From Sarocladium kiliense (taxonomy: Eukaryota > Ascomycota > Sordariomycetes > Hypocreales > Sarocladiaceae), in the NCBI GenBank assembly GCA_030734395.1, contig JAUZTG010000029.1:496001-560000 (forward strand): DNA of 64,000 nucleotides, written 5' to 3'. A model generated the notes under the pieces. It was not told where the DNA came from. It did no database searches and saw nothing but the letters and a program-made list of their open reading frames with translations. Within the stretch, counting starts at the first letter, position 1. Each line of letters begins with the position of its first letter. Positions 22,201-32,242 of the stretch are shown piece by piece. Both the position numbers and the translations under genes were made by a program.

Positions 22201-22954
22201 CTGCGGCCGTCTTGGCCTAGCTGAGGTCTTCGACTCCGAGGCCACCGGCGCCCTTGAAGGGCTCAAAGCAGCCCTCGAACATCAAGGAAGTTCCGCTCCG
22301 ACACCAATCATCGTATGTCTCGACAACATTGCCGCGGCCAGGTGCCTACGCGGCAAACCCTCCGACTCCTCACAAGACATCTTCATCGAGTTCCAAGACC
22401 TCGCTGCCGCACACGGTGCCACAACAGTTCGCTGGGTCCCAGGCCATACAGGGATTCCTGGTAACGATGAAGCCGACGCCTTGGCAAAGGCTGGATGCCT
22501 CGAGGCAACCCCAACAGGCGCTCTCCCAACCTTGGCATACCTGCGCCGAGCCGCCAGACAGCGATCGAAGGACGCGTTCCAGGTCTGGTGGGAAGAATCC
22601 GCGCCAGAAAACTACAGAGCCCTCAAGCTCCCAGCCACAACACGATGCCCACCGGAGCTGAACCTCCCACGAGGCACTCTGCACCATCTCGTCGCTGCTA
22701 GGTCACAACATGGCGACTTTGCGGACTACCACGAGCGGCTTGAACACGCAGACGCGCAGCTCCTTTGTTCATGCGGACGACGCAAAGCACCGAGTCACAT
22801 CTTCTACTGCCGGAAAGTGCCGCCGCGATGTCGGATGAGGCTGGCACCCTCACCGACTGCGGCGGTCAACCGTGCAATAGGCAAGAACTTCAATGAGTTC
22901 GTCAAGATAGCGAAAAGCAGCGCTTTCTTCGAGAGGGTCTGCTTCCGTTACTAG
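19220..22954 (+). CDS. LINE ORF2: endonuclease, reverse transcriptase, RNase H
   Basis: 1244 aa. The APE-type endonuclease covers residues 1-230, with LRIFQANVGKS, LLQEPW, VAGDFNAKHPTW and SSDHFTLSV. The reverse transcriptase covers about 430-720, with FREAEVVMIPKPG, VTMDIQGAFDTV, GLPQGSPTSPILF and the catalytic YADD at 662-665. An RNase H domain at about 960-1090 has YSDGSKTNEGAAGYG, DSEATGALEGL, CLDNIAAARC and WVPGHTGIPGNDEADAL, so the acidic residues are present. Near the C-terminus there is a cysteine/histidine motif (CSCGRRKAPSHIFYC). The protein nicks the target and copies the RNA into it. All key residues seen are intact. Confidence 0.95.
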   Translation: MTRWPRMNRDGRGSLRIFQANVGKSPPAHDCALALADTEQYDIVLLQEPWTAIIRDKCLTKTHPSYDTFSPVDHWINTDTRPRVMTYVRRRPSLLADQVRPAMSRDILWLKVNDITLVNFYRQPGYDAALETLLQWPVPPKCLVAGDFNAKHPTWQTGRPQHRGEAIASWASHSGLALLNEIDVPTNPRGNTIDLAFSNIDLAEATIEDHLATSSDHFTLSVLLPELRFPSAQTNRVRLSSDEEVKRFVEIVEATVRNVPINTSTHEELDTLASDLVTILQKAVKAAGRPAHKKGRSAPWWTEECASAAAKYRAIRRAYPLGFCKDAQMARRDFQRVVRKEKRRYWRELIDNLSDSSSIFKAARWIKSPGPFQPPPLQVGDVVYESQQEKAEALRRATLERRTSENDILDPWESIDPPRKVPFSTEVTPEEVKDAILRAGNTSPGADNITVKLLRASWHAIAEHVCTLFRECLSAGYHPKAFREAEVVMIPKPGRRDLTSPRSWRPISLLSCLGKGLERLIAGRLAWASIHHGVLHPQQSGALPKRSAVDLVAALVHDIEEAFARDQVVTLVTMDIQGAFDTVMRNRLTARLREQGWPEHIARWVHSFMSDRSARIRYQDITTPSTPLQCGLPQGSPTSPILFLLYTEPIYRLGNAQGRFGYADDTAILCIGDSLEATAAEAAQRIDELASWGAANGVSFDPDKTEVMHFSRKPIKREPPPVRHGEMVKRPEAAMRWLGIWLDRTLSFKTHVEKWTAKAQNVARHLRGLTNTKHGPRPSLVRQAVRACVEPVLLFGAEAWYPGLTRPSWSQPSKGVSTRVKSLIKKMNKCLKQSMRAVLPVWRTTPIATLHRESGIPPVAQLLEASRLRFAARLKGLDAAHPLASRTRTAITPPIIRLIKRKYQQTPAAPRTRLRRTNELLPSCKRPVLLQHCPSKQEPLQTASKKDTAADFRDWLQDLPSLTLVVYSDGSKTNEGAAGYGFAVHQDGQQIARGCGRLGLAEVFDSEATGALEGLKAALEHQGSSAPTPIIVCLDNIAAARCLRGKPSDSSQDIFIEFQDLAAAHGATTVRWVPGHTGIPGNDEADALAKAGCLEATPTGALPTLAYLRRAARQRSKDAFQVWWEESAPENYRALKLPATTRCPPELNLPRGTLHHLVAARSQHGDFADYHERLEHADAQLLCSCGRRKAPSHIFYCRKVPPRCRMRLAPSPTAAVNRAIGKNFNEFVKIAKSSAFFERVCFRY

Positions 22955-23355
22955 GGACGGAGCTCAACGACGCACACCTGTGCACAATCTTCAAGTTCCA
23001 TTCTCCTCTTCCGGGCTCAGCCAGCCGTAGGGTGCTGGAACACCCTACGACTGACTGGGACCACTCAAGGCCGCTTGCGCAGCCGACGACGAGGGTCTCT
23101 GCCGGTCCCCAAACAAAGACCAATGCACGCAGTACGCAACACGCTGCACCTAGATGACCCGCTGACGGGCAGTAGGTAAGGAAGGATGAGCCATAGAGCC
23201 GACGCCATGCTGGATGGTGGTTTCTGTTTACGCCCAGAGCTGGATCAACAAGGGGTGGTCAAACTTTGTCAATTTGATGACTAATCTAAGATCCACTCTC
23301 TGTATCTAGACATAGCCAGTAGCCCAGCACGTCCCCGTACCCTATAGGGGCTTTG

Positions 23356-23401
23356 AGCGGCCATCTGGCCGCTGGACGGAAAATACACTTAACTTAACTT
23401 A
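23356..23401 (+). other. LINE 3' end: hairpin and CTTAA tandem tail
   Basis: AGCGGCCA and TGGCCGCT (23356-23373) form an 8-bp inverted repeat with a 2-base centre. Fifteen bases later comes ACTTAACTTAACTTAAC, which runs into the target-site duplication. A 3' stem-loop with short tandem repeats is a known recognition feature of several LINE groups; that it does so here is inference. Confidence 0.6.
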
Positions 23402-23414
23402 ACAAGATCAAATC
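23402..23414. repeat. target-site duplication, right copy
   Basis: ACAAGATCAAATC, identical to 17447-17459. Joining the flanks with one copy gives the likely empty site. Confidence 0.85.
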
Positions 23415-24129
23415 TCACATATTGCGATTCAGCCTATGATGCAGAGTCAGAGTGCTATTATTGTTGTGCCCCTAACGTTCCTTCAAGGCAAATTGTACGT
23501 CGTTTCTACGGGCTGCTATTAGAAACCACAAGTCAATGGTGACGTATGGATATGCTAAGACTGATGAGCATCACCACACAGTGTTCAAACATTCATAATC
23601 CAAACATTTGCTTTGATTAAAGGGTTTGAGGTTGCCAAAACAGTCGAAATGTAAAACACATGGATCCATCAATTCTAGAATGCATTTAGAACACTTGACG
23701 TTCATAGGTGGTGGCTTGCTACGGGAGAATCGTCCATCGACTGGGCGCTCGGTCCGCGCCGAGTTCGGCCGTCATCAATGTCATCCACCATCATGGATCC
23801 GACCTCCTCCTCCGTCTGCCCTCACTAAGGTAAGCTCCCACCTCCGAGCAGCTTCATACAATCGCATCGATCACAACCTTCGCCCATTACTCTCACCATC
23901 AACCCCATCGCCAACACCGCTGCATTCTCACCGCGGACCGACGAGACACTGCTTGTGCCCACTCGCTCGCACGCTATGAGCTCCAGCGTCTAGCAAGCTC
24001 CATCACCAGCCCCATCGAATCCCTCTCACCACCCCACCATCGCCTCTGATAACAACTCAGTCGCGCCCGCACTCCGAATTCCCTTGAACGAGCATCTTCT
24101 TCCTCCAGCCCGGCTATCGTCCTGATCAC
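23415..24129. other. intergenic stretch upstream of the aldehyde dehydrogenase gene
   Basis: 715 bases with no supported gene. The last 300 are C/T- and CA-rich, as in long fungal leaders. Confidence 0.5.
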
Positions 24130-25918
24130 ATGGCGACTCTGCTGTTTCAGACGACTCCCGCTTTGCGAGTAACTTCAGCTTCAGCAGCTAGAGCAGCTTC
24201 ACACAGACTCTTCTTTCAGGCAATTGTCGTCAGGAAAGCCTCCACAATGGCACCAAAGGTGGGCTAAAGCTTCAGCTTCTGGTCAATTGGCCGCAAGAGC
24301 ATGTCGCTAACTGGCCCTCGCATAGCTCAACGATCCCTCCCTCTTCAAGCAGAATGTCTGCTACGTGAACGGCGAATGGGTAGCCGCCAAGTCCGGCAAG
24401 ACCTTCAAGGTCACAGGTTCGTCCACTCAGCCTTGTCCTCTAGCAATCATGATCCTGACAGCATCATCATCACAGACCCAGGCACCGGCGCCGACATCGG
24501 AACATGCCCCGAGTTCACAGCCACCGACACCGACACTGCCATCGATGCCGCGGCCGCCGCCTTCAAGACGTTCAAGACCAAGACGGGCCGTGAGCGTGCC
24601 CGTCTGCTGCGTCGCTGGTACGATGAGATGGTTGCCAATTCGGAAGACATCGCGACGTTGATCACCTGGGAGAACGGCAAGCCATTGGCGGACGCGAAGG
24701 GCGAGGCTACGTACGCGGCCAACTTCTTTGAGTGGTTCAGCGAGGAGGCACCAAGGACGTATGGCGATACTATTCCCGCTACCGTGCCTGGGAACAGGGT
24801 CTTCACGGTCAGGGAGCCTGTTGGTGTCTGTGGCCTCATCACGCCGTAAGTGGCATTCCATATTCGAGGCTTCGCATGAATCGGCTGACCAGCATCGAAT
24901 CAGATGGAATTTCCCTGCCGCGATGATTACCCGTAAGGTCGGCCCAGCCCTCGCAGCCGGCTGCACTGTCGTATGCAAGGCCCCCGGAGAAACCCCATTC
25001 ACTGCCCTCGCTCTCGCCGAACTCGCCAACCGCGCTGGAATCCCCAAGGGTGTCGTCAACATCGTAACTGCCCACGAAAACACCCCCGAAGTCGGCGAAA
25101 GACTCACCACCTCCCCTACCGTCAAGAAGGTCTCCTTCACTGGTTCCACCGGAGTTGGCAAGCTCCTCATGAAGCAATCCTCCAGCACCCTCAAGAAGCT
25201 GTCCATGGAGCTTGGAGGTAACGCACCGTTTATCGTGTTTGACGACGCGGATCTCGAGGGAGCTGTTGCTGGCGCCATTGCCTCCAAGTTCCGCTCTTCA
25301 GGTCAAACCTGCGTTTGCGCAAACAGAATCTACGTCCAGCGCGGCATCTATGACGATTTCGTCGAGCGCTTCACCGCCAAGGTCAAGGACTTCAAGGTCG
25401 GCAATGGCTTCGGCGATGGCATCACCCACGGTCCCCTCATCCACGACCGCGCCCTCTCCAAAGTAGAACAACACGTCTCCGACGCCCAAGAAAAGGGCGC
25501 AAAGGTCACAATCGGCGGTCAGCGCATCCCCGACCTCGGCTCAAACTTCTTCCAACCCACTGTCCTCCGCGACCTCACCCCGCAAATGGCCATCGCAAGC
25601 GAAGAAACCTTCGGTCCCGTCGCAGGCCTCTTCCCCTTCGAGACGGAAGAGGAAGTCGTGGCCATGGCGAATAACACGGAGGTTGGTCTTGCGGGGTACT
25701 TCTTCTCGAAAGATTTGGAGAGGGTGTATCGTGTGGCGGAGGCGTTGGAGGTGGGCATGGTGGGTGTGAATACGGGTATTTTGTCGGACCCGGCAACGCC
25801 ATTTGGAGGTGTGAAGGAGAGTGGATTTGGCAGGGAGGGATCGAAGTATGGAATTGGAGAGTATCAGGTCATGAAGATGGTGACCATGGGTGGAATGGGC
25901 AAGCCGCTTCAGAGGTGA
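24130..25918 (+). CDS. uga2: succinate-semialdehyde dehydrogenase, probable mitochondrial form
   Basis: Four exons (24130-24258, 24326-24416, 24476-24845, 24904-25918) give 534 aa. The enzyme oxidises succinate semialdehyde to succinate with NAD(P)+, the last step of the GABA shunt. ALDH features are present: ITPWNFPAAMITRK, the general base E299 in ELGGNAPF and the nucleophile C333 in GQTCVCANR, the form of the cysteine loop typical of this subfamily. From ATG 24130 the first 39 residues are rich in Arg, Ala and Ser without acids, like a mitochondrial presequence. A second in-frame ATG at 24247 (context ACAATGGCA) would give a 495-aa cytosolic form. Introns are 67, 59 and 58 nt. Substrate is inferred from the subfamily; other aldehydes are possible. 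Confidence 0.9.
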
Positions 25919-26256
25919 GTGTCGATAACAGAATGGTAACACAGGTCGATGAGCTAGATGGCTCATAATAGGATATCTGTACAACGATCACCTCAGATGA
26001 AGGTGGAATATGGGAGTATATGTGGAAATTAAAGTGACTGTACGCTTTGATGTCCAATCAACTACTAAAGGAGCGTTTTCCTAGTTCGCCTCCTCCATGT
26101 AATACGACTTTCTCCAATGTCATGACCCGATCCATGTGACGCCTGGTATACAACATAGGAACTCGCTCGTAGATAAAGAAAACAAAACACACTTCCAGCT
26201 TCTGCCTCAAAGGGTCCGGCTCACGCCCTTTGTGCCGTCAAGCCGCATCATGCCGG

Positions 26257-27166
26257 CTATGCGTATTGACTCCGAAGTGGCAAGTCTGTCCGGTTGAGCG
26301 TGTGGAAAGCCGTCGTGCGCGGCGTAAAAGGTGAGTCTACGGCTGCGAAGCCGGGAGTGTGTAGACTTCTCATCTCGACGATCCTAGGCTTCCCAGGCGC
26401 AGCAGATGAATCACCAGCAACGTCCTGCAGCGAATCCCTATCGTCATCATCCGGATCCTCCTGCCAGTTGTTGATATCATTTGGCCACATGGCCCAGATC
26501 GTAATACCCACACTGACTGTGTATATCGCGAGCATATACACGGTAATCGCCAAGCTTCCCTGCGCAATCTGACAGCTCTTGAACTTGCCGTAGGGTTTCG
26601 CGAGATCGCACCCCTTGCGGAAGTACCATGCTGCGTAGGCTGGGTAGCGTTCGTCGGCATAGTCGGGACCGATTTGGCCGTAGGTACTGGTGGTGTAGAG
26701 CGCGACGAGGGAGAGCTGGATGAAGAGTGCGACGATGGGGTACCAGACTCTCATGATGAAGCAGACAAGGCGGGCGAGGAGGAAGAAGAGGGAGATAACG
26801 GAGATGGCGACATTGAAGTTTGTGAGGCTACAATGAAAGGTCAGCTTCTCGTTACAGGTCGTCCCAAGGGATGCAGGCTTACGTTTGAGACCAGACCAGA
26901 GGAATATCAGGCTGCGGTCTATGATTTGCATACGCATACAGAATCATGTTCGGGTTCGAGTTCAGCTTGTTGTCAAACCCGATCCTCCACAGGTCAGTGC
27001 GGTACAGGTTGGGCTGGGCGATTCCGAAGATGACAAGCGCGGGAATCAGGCCGATGAGCTCGAAAGGCATAAGCCATCCGATGGCGCGTCGGGCTTTGGC
27101 GGGCCAGCGTCGCTTGAGTAGGACATAGGTGCCTGTGAGGCCGGAAAGGCGGGTTTTGAGACCCAT
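26257..27166 (-). CDS. four-TM membrane protein of unknown function (MARVEL-like layout)
   Basis: Two exons, 27166-26883 and 26827-26257, encode 284 aa over a 55-nt intron (GTAAGC to TTGTAG). Four hydrophobic segments are visible at about residues 29-50 (IGWLMPFELIGLIPALVIFG), 98-120, 123-145 and 177-205. A loop between the third and fourth carries a Tyr-rich stretch and two Cys (KGCDLAKPYGKFKSC). The C-terminal about 75 residues are hydrophilic, with an acidic DPDDDDRD run, and probably cytosolic. The layout is like fungal MARVEL-type or eisosome-related membrane proteins, but I do not recognise the family. It converges with the dehydrogenase gene. Confidence 0.75.
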
Positions 27167-28496
27167 GATTCTGGTTGTGTGAGGTGATGAGTGAGAATTG
27201 GTGAAGAGGTCCTCAGAAGGGCATTGAGAGGTGTGAAGTTGGCGTCGAGGGCTTGCGAACGTCAAAGAGCTGATCGATGCTCTTGCTGGGGTGCCTTGTA
27301 TCCAGGTCGCGACTGAAGGGCCTCTTTTCCTAGCACAGGCCTGTCTTTGTTCGTTGTCGAAGAATGGTCCAGCTTCAATCTCTGTGTCCCTGCAACCGAA
27401 AGAAAAATGAAGAAAGTCCAGCTCTCTGTATCGCTACGCCGTTGATGCGAGGAGCAAAAGTTCAATCAGCTCTCATTTTCCGATGCGTGGGAGAGGTGAT
27501 ATGGTCTCGCCTCCAAGCCGTCAGCTGAAGAAAGAGAGAGGGGAAAGGCGGCGAGAGGCGGCCAAGTTAAGGGACCAGGGCCTGGGCCAGGCCGGGGTTA
27601 GACGGATGTGTGCCTTGAATCCTGGCATGGTGGTCCATTGTCTACTTTGGGGGCGCTGGCGAATGAGAGGGTACGGCGATGCCGCTCGGGTGAGATGCAA
27701 CCATGTGCCGGGATATTGCAGAAGTGCTTGCTGCAGCTCTTTGTGCCTGTGATTGTGAGAGGAGCAGGAGGAGGGTGTGGGTGGGTTGGTGGATGCAGTG
27801 GCGGCGGGCGCTTAGTGCTCACCAAAGACGGAGGGCGGCTGTGGGGGCTGTGATTGGCCAGAGGTGTGCACTTCTCATTGGGCGACAGGCACAGGTTCCA
27901 CTTCTAGCTTAAGCATCCAATTAGGCATCAGAAACAGCCGCCCGGGGGGAGCTGGTGGGTGTGTGATGCCGAGGACCGAACAGACCCAGCATCACGGCTT
28001 GACTCGAGTGACAATATGGGATGATCGTGCTGTGATGTGCGAATGCCCTCATAAGCACTCGCCGGACCCGTTTCAGCGACTGTGCCGGGTTATTAGAGGT
28101 CTCATCTGCCGCCGTGTGCTGTGATAGAGGCACTCGCCCCTGTAGTCGCCCACTGATCCCCGGCGCTAGCATCGACACCGTTTCCCGAAAGCGATCCGCT
28201 GTTTCCGCTGTGGGGCTGCACTGTGCTTGAGTGTATTGTACTCACTGTCGGACGCGGCGACCTGAGAAGCACCAAAACTTCCCGAAGAGGGAACCAGGCG
28301 GTAGCTTATACAACAAATAATGGAGACGGGTTCAACTTGGATGATCGATAAATGAGGAGTTCTCGCCAAGATCTTAGCGGAATCGGTCCCAGTGATTCGG
28401 GCCAGGCACTCAAACTCATACTGCATGAACCCTTTCGTATGTGAATTCTGGACGTGAATACAACTCATCAAGACCTGTGAATGGCGGATACCTTCC
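27167..28496. other. intergenic stretch without a supported gene
   Basis: About 1.3 kb. Short open frames on both strands lack starts, splice signals or protein-like composition. The part next to 27166 should hold the promoter of the membrane-protein gene. Confidence 0.4.
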
Positions 28497-29162
28497 TCAA
28501 CCAAGTTGAAAGTCTTGATACTCCTCAATGTTGGTCAATATTCGAGTCGCTGATAGTGGTCCGAGGAGGCATCGGCCGTGGCTCAGTGGATCGAGGGCGT
28601 TGCTGTCATTGTCACAATTCTCATCGTGATCCTCTTTGATGTTGCCCAAACCATTGGCTTCGACATCAAATGTGACGAGTCTCCAGCATGATACGGAGCC
28701 AAAGTTACTATCCAGCCAATTGATATCACAGAAGGCGCTGCCTGTGGAAGCACAGTAAAATATTCCTGAGTATGTGATGAAGTGCATGAGCCAAGGCAAG
28801 GTAGAAGGATACGTGAATCCATCTATCCGGTCGCTCAAAGCTTCCCTCAGCGTCGTTATTCCACAGAATAGCGCCGACAGATGGTAAAGCAAACTGAAGG
28901 AAGCTGCGTTTACCGTGTAAGAGCTTGTTCTGCTCGATAGTATTTGCGGAATAGGTACATGTCCCACCAACCTTCCTAATCTCCTTCCCGAAACGTCCGA
29001 CCTATACTCCCAACGAGTCCATGCAGCAAAGTCTATATAATCAAGTTCACCCACAGTAGTAACTCCGTCAGATTGTGGCTTTTCTGAGGTCTGATGTTGA
29101 GAGATCAAAACATTCCTCTTAATTCGACGGGACCCCGAGTCGCCCCAGATGGCCTCCTTCAC
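28497..29162 (-). other. 221-codon open frame, possible decayed gene
   Basis: The frame is open but has no in-frame ATG at its start (it opens with GTG) and no recognised domain. There are two mildly hydrophobic stretches and an acidic piece near the end (KEDHDENCDNDSN). It may be a relic or chance, and is not called as a gene. Confidence 0.2.
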
Positions 29163-29471
29163 GTCATGATTGGATCGCTGTGGAAGGTTCTCCGTCGCAA
29201 AGCAGTTGAAAGGTGTGGTAACAATTCCGTGTATATTATCGTTTTGTAAGGCTGTTTTGCGTCAAAGTTCCAGTCTTGTCGCACTGATCTTTCGTGGCCG
29301 AGCAAGGCAGAATGCTGATCCAGGAGGCGCCGCCGCCGTTCGAGTTTTGTCGGTTGTTTTGGTGTACCAAATGCGAGAAACCCGAGTCCGGGGGTTCATG
29401 AAGCTGGAAACAGTACGAACACTAGGTAATCGATTCAAGAACTAGAACGAGGCAGAGTGCAATTATAATTA

Positions 29472-30387
29472 TCTGCAAGCTCGCCTCCCGGTTCTGCAGG
29501 TATTCGTCTTCGAAAATCATTCTGTATTGACTCAAATTGCCTCGGCAATCTATCCGGGTAACCTCGAAAGTCGGTGCTGTCGAAAGTCGGTGCTGTCCAA
29601 AGTCGGTGCTGTCCAAAGTCGGTGCTGTCCAAAGTCGGTGCTGTCCAAAGTCGGTGCTGTCCAAAGTCGGTGCTGTCCAAAGTCGGTGCTGTCTCATGTA
29701 GCAAGGCCATCATTGAGTATGCCAGATAAATGAGAAGAATCATCTGCTGCCGCGATGCTGGAAAATGGCAAGAAGTGATTCTAGGAAGGAGTGTATATCG
29801 TGACGCCACATTCGAGCAGGCATGGAGTAGATAGCGGTTGGTCGCCTCAGCGCCAGTGAAAGCCTGGGATGCTGACAGGCCAGAAAGAAGTCATGGTGCT
29901 CATGAAGCAAGGCTCGGTGCAGGTCAACAAGCGTTTCCCACCGCTCGCGCGGAAGACTCGTCTTGGTGGTTTGACTGTGTAAGTTGTCAATCAGGTCTGG
30001 CATAGATGTCTTGAACCTGGAGCAACTTGGGAATTCACTGTACCAAATGGGCAGTTCATCCTTGGTACCATCACCTGTGACAAGCAGTCCATGTACTTGG
30101 ACGAAAGCGGCGTCCACTGTGGTACTCTGCCTGTTCAGTGAATCGATGAGAGTGTCTAAGAGTGTCATGATGCTCTCCCTCGCGCTCGGAAACGGGATCA
30201 CAGCAGATAGCGACTTCGAATTCCTAGCAGCGAGCTGCTTCTGAGTTGCGAATTTTGTTTCTGACTTTTGGATCATGGTTCGGTGACGCCTCTTCAACGC
30301 AGAACACTCTGTGTCGGCGGAAGGAGACGCATCTCGCTTTCTTACGCCCTTAGTCGGCGTTGCCTCGGAATTCGACATTTTGATCAT
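29472..30387 (-). pseudogene. rearranged relic of a fungal EST1-type (DNA/RNA-binding-like) protein
   Basis: From ATG 30387 the minus strand encodes about 215 codons to TGA at 29740. It includes SARESIMTLLD with DAAFVQVHGLL, then LLHEHHDFFLACQHP, ALRR, and MPARMWRHDIHSFLE, all hallmark pieces of a fungal family annotated as EST1 DNA/RNA-binding-domain proteins. Right after SFLE the frame shifts by one: the next frame reads CHFPASRQQM then IYLAYSMMALLHETAP. Then comes an eight-copy 16-bp array, and a third frame carries TRIDCRGNLSQYRM and FEDEYLQNREA, which continue the same family. As I remember the family, SARESIM follows rather than precedes the HEHHDFF block, so the relic also looks rearranged. 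It lacks the family's long C-terminal part. Confidence 0.7.
29566..29693. repeat. 16-bp minisatellite, eight exact-length copies
   Basis: Eight tandem 16-base units, 128 bp in all. The first two begin GAAAG and the other six CAAAG; the rest (TCGGTGCTGTC) is identical in all. It lies inside the coding relic at 29472-30387. 128 is not a multiple of three, so three frames are read through the array. Confidence 0.95.
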
Positions 30388-30967
30388 TGCCGATACCTGA
30401 CTCAAGGTCGCGTCGGATTATGACTTCGGAAGCCGACCGAAACTGAGTTGGGTAGACTGGGTCGTACAGCGCAAGGCAGATGAGGCCAACAGAAACCCAA
30501 AATGGTGTCAAGAGACCGGCGTAGGCAATGTCAAGCTGGAGTGCCAGTGAAATGAGGAGCCAGAAGATGGCTGGAAGAACGATTGCAATCAATGACCAAG
30601 GGAGCCTCCTTAGTGAAGATTAGCATTGTGCGGCAACTCAGAGACTCTTCAGATGGCGATCACAGCAGGCTTACCTTAGTAGATAGTCTTCAGAAACCAG
30701 AACGAGGATGACACTGACGACAGACCATACGGTCAAGCCGCTGTGCAGAAAGAAAGAATCAGTTCGACTCAAAGAGGATCAATTTGCTCAGATTCTTCAT
30801 ACCAGGTCGTGCCGATGGCAACCCAATCAGTGGTGCCTCTCTGTGTAGCAAGAACAGCAAGTGTAAGTGCTATGAGAGATTGAGCCTTGAAAAGATAGAC
30901 ACGAATCATTTGGCGCATCTCAAGTTGGCTCGCAAAGAGCAACAACAGGTCCAGGGCCAAGAGCGGG
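30350..30967 (-). CDS. membrane protein, 5' end unresolved
   Basis: Three exons join in frame on the minus strand: 30967-30803, 30740-30675 and 30609-30350, with introns GTATGA to GCACAG and GTAAGC to ACTAAG. They encode about 163 residues with at least four hydrophobic segments, for example SLIALTLAVLATQ, VWSVVSVILVLV, SLIAIVLPAIFWLLISLAL and FWVSVGLICLALY, and a hydrophilic tail. No in-frame ATG lies in the first exon; its left edge is a CTCTCAG acceptor, so one or more 5' exons are missing from this model (perhaps within 30968-31300) or lost. The last 38 bases overlap the start of the EST1-type relic. Family not recognised. Confidence 0.45.
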
Positions 30968-32242
30968 CTGAGAGATGTTTGAGGTTCTAGTAATGATGTT
31001 CAAGAGATGGAGAAGAGATCGTGGTAGTACGACTTGCTGGCGATCACGAAGGTGGAACGGGATTCGATGCAACTTTTAATCGGAACTGAGTAGTGCAACT
31101 ACAACATCCTGACTTAAAATGGATTGTGGGCCACGCGTGCACCGCCACAGTCTTTCTTTTTAGCCCGGCAAGAGCCTCACCCGTTTCCAGTCCTCGCGTC
31201 CTCTTACCCACGGCTTCTGTGTTCATTGATCTTAAAGTCCAAAAGTCCTGCTGAGATCGGTCATGAAACTCGCAGTTCAAGTCCTGGAATCTTAAGGACA
31301 TTGAACACTCTGGACTTCAACACTGTGCTCAAGTGATGAAGAGACCTTATCCTCTTGGATTGGGGATTCGCAAGGCAACCAGGACCCTGGAAGACTCTAA
31401 AGACACACCTCATTTGTGAAAGGAAAACACGCTTACCCACACTGGGAGGGAAGAGCTGGACAAATCAACAGCCATTGAAAACAGCAGACTTAGAAGGCTG
31501 GGAGGCGGTGTCGGGCTCCTCCGTAAGTGTGGGATGATGCCATGGCAGCAGACCTGTAGTGGGTGTAAGGGAAGCAGTAACATGTCGACGTGAACCTGCT
31601 GCAATCAAGAAGTCCCCCTCTGTGACGTCCCAAGGTGCTTTGATACGCTATTCTGTAGGCTTGCACTTCCGCGGGCTCACACTGGCAGGTGGCGAAAGCT
31701 CGCCCGGTCCTGGCCCAAGTGGCTGGAGCCCGTGTGGGTAGTGGATCTGCGCATCACCGCACTCCCCCACGCATCCTCATATCTTAGACTGTGCAGCCAG
31801 CGAGACAGCTCGTGGCTGCCTGGCTCAACGTTGTCATAGAGCCAGCCGCCTGCGTCCAAGAGCCATTCTGGCGCTTCTTCACCTTGTTGAGCTCTCGCCA
31901 TGTCTCGACACCATTGGACAAGCGAACTCCCTCATACAAGAGTGCAACGTGAGGGGATGGTGCTGACAAGCGTCATTCTGGAGTGTCTGCTCTTCAGTGT
32001 GGCTGATTGTGCATGGATCTGGCACGCGAGTACACGAGGCAACATGGACTCAATGCGGACCATTGTTTGCCTCCGGGACGCCTCTTGTAACAGTGATCCG
32101 ACTAACATAACTGTGGGCGACATCAGCAGGCTTTCCGACTTTGATCTTTTACTTTTCTACACTAAGCAACATCACCGAGGCCGTCATTGCGAAAGGAGCA
32201 CATCAACACAGAGAATACATCCATACAAGTCCCCTCATATAG

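Larger units (their letters stand above)
17460..23401 (+). mobile_element. full-length Tad1-like non-LTR retrotransposon (LINE)
   Basis: An element of about 5.9 kb lies between perfect 13-bp direct repeats. It has a 132-nt 5' UTR, ORF1 (17592-19223), ORF2 (19220-22954) and a 447-nt 3' UTR that ends in a GC-rich hairpin and a short CTTAA tandem tail. Two ORFs, zinc knuckles in ORF1, and an APE endonuclease, reverse transcriptase and RNase H in ORF2 are the layout of the Tad1 clade of fungal LINEs. Both ORFs are open end to end, and there is no 5' truncation. The duplication is perfect, so the insertion is probably recent and the copy may be active. There is no sign of repeat-induced mutation. 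Confidence 0.93.

Noticed and set aside
17460..23401. Repeat-induced point mutation in the LINE
   Set aside because: Both ORFs are free of stops and the sequence is not AT-shifted relative to its surroundings.
29566..29693. CRISPR-like array
   Set aside because: The units are contiguous with no spacers and lie in a eukaryotic coding relic; it is a minisatellite.
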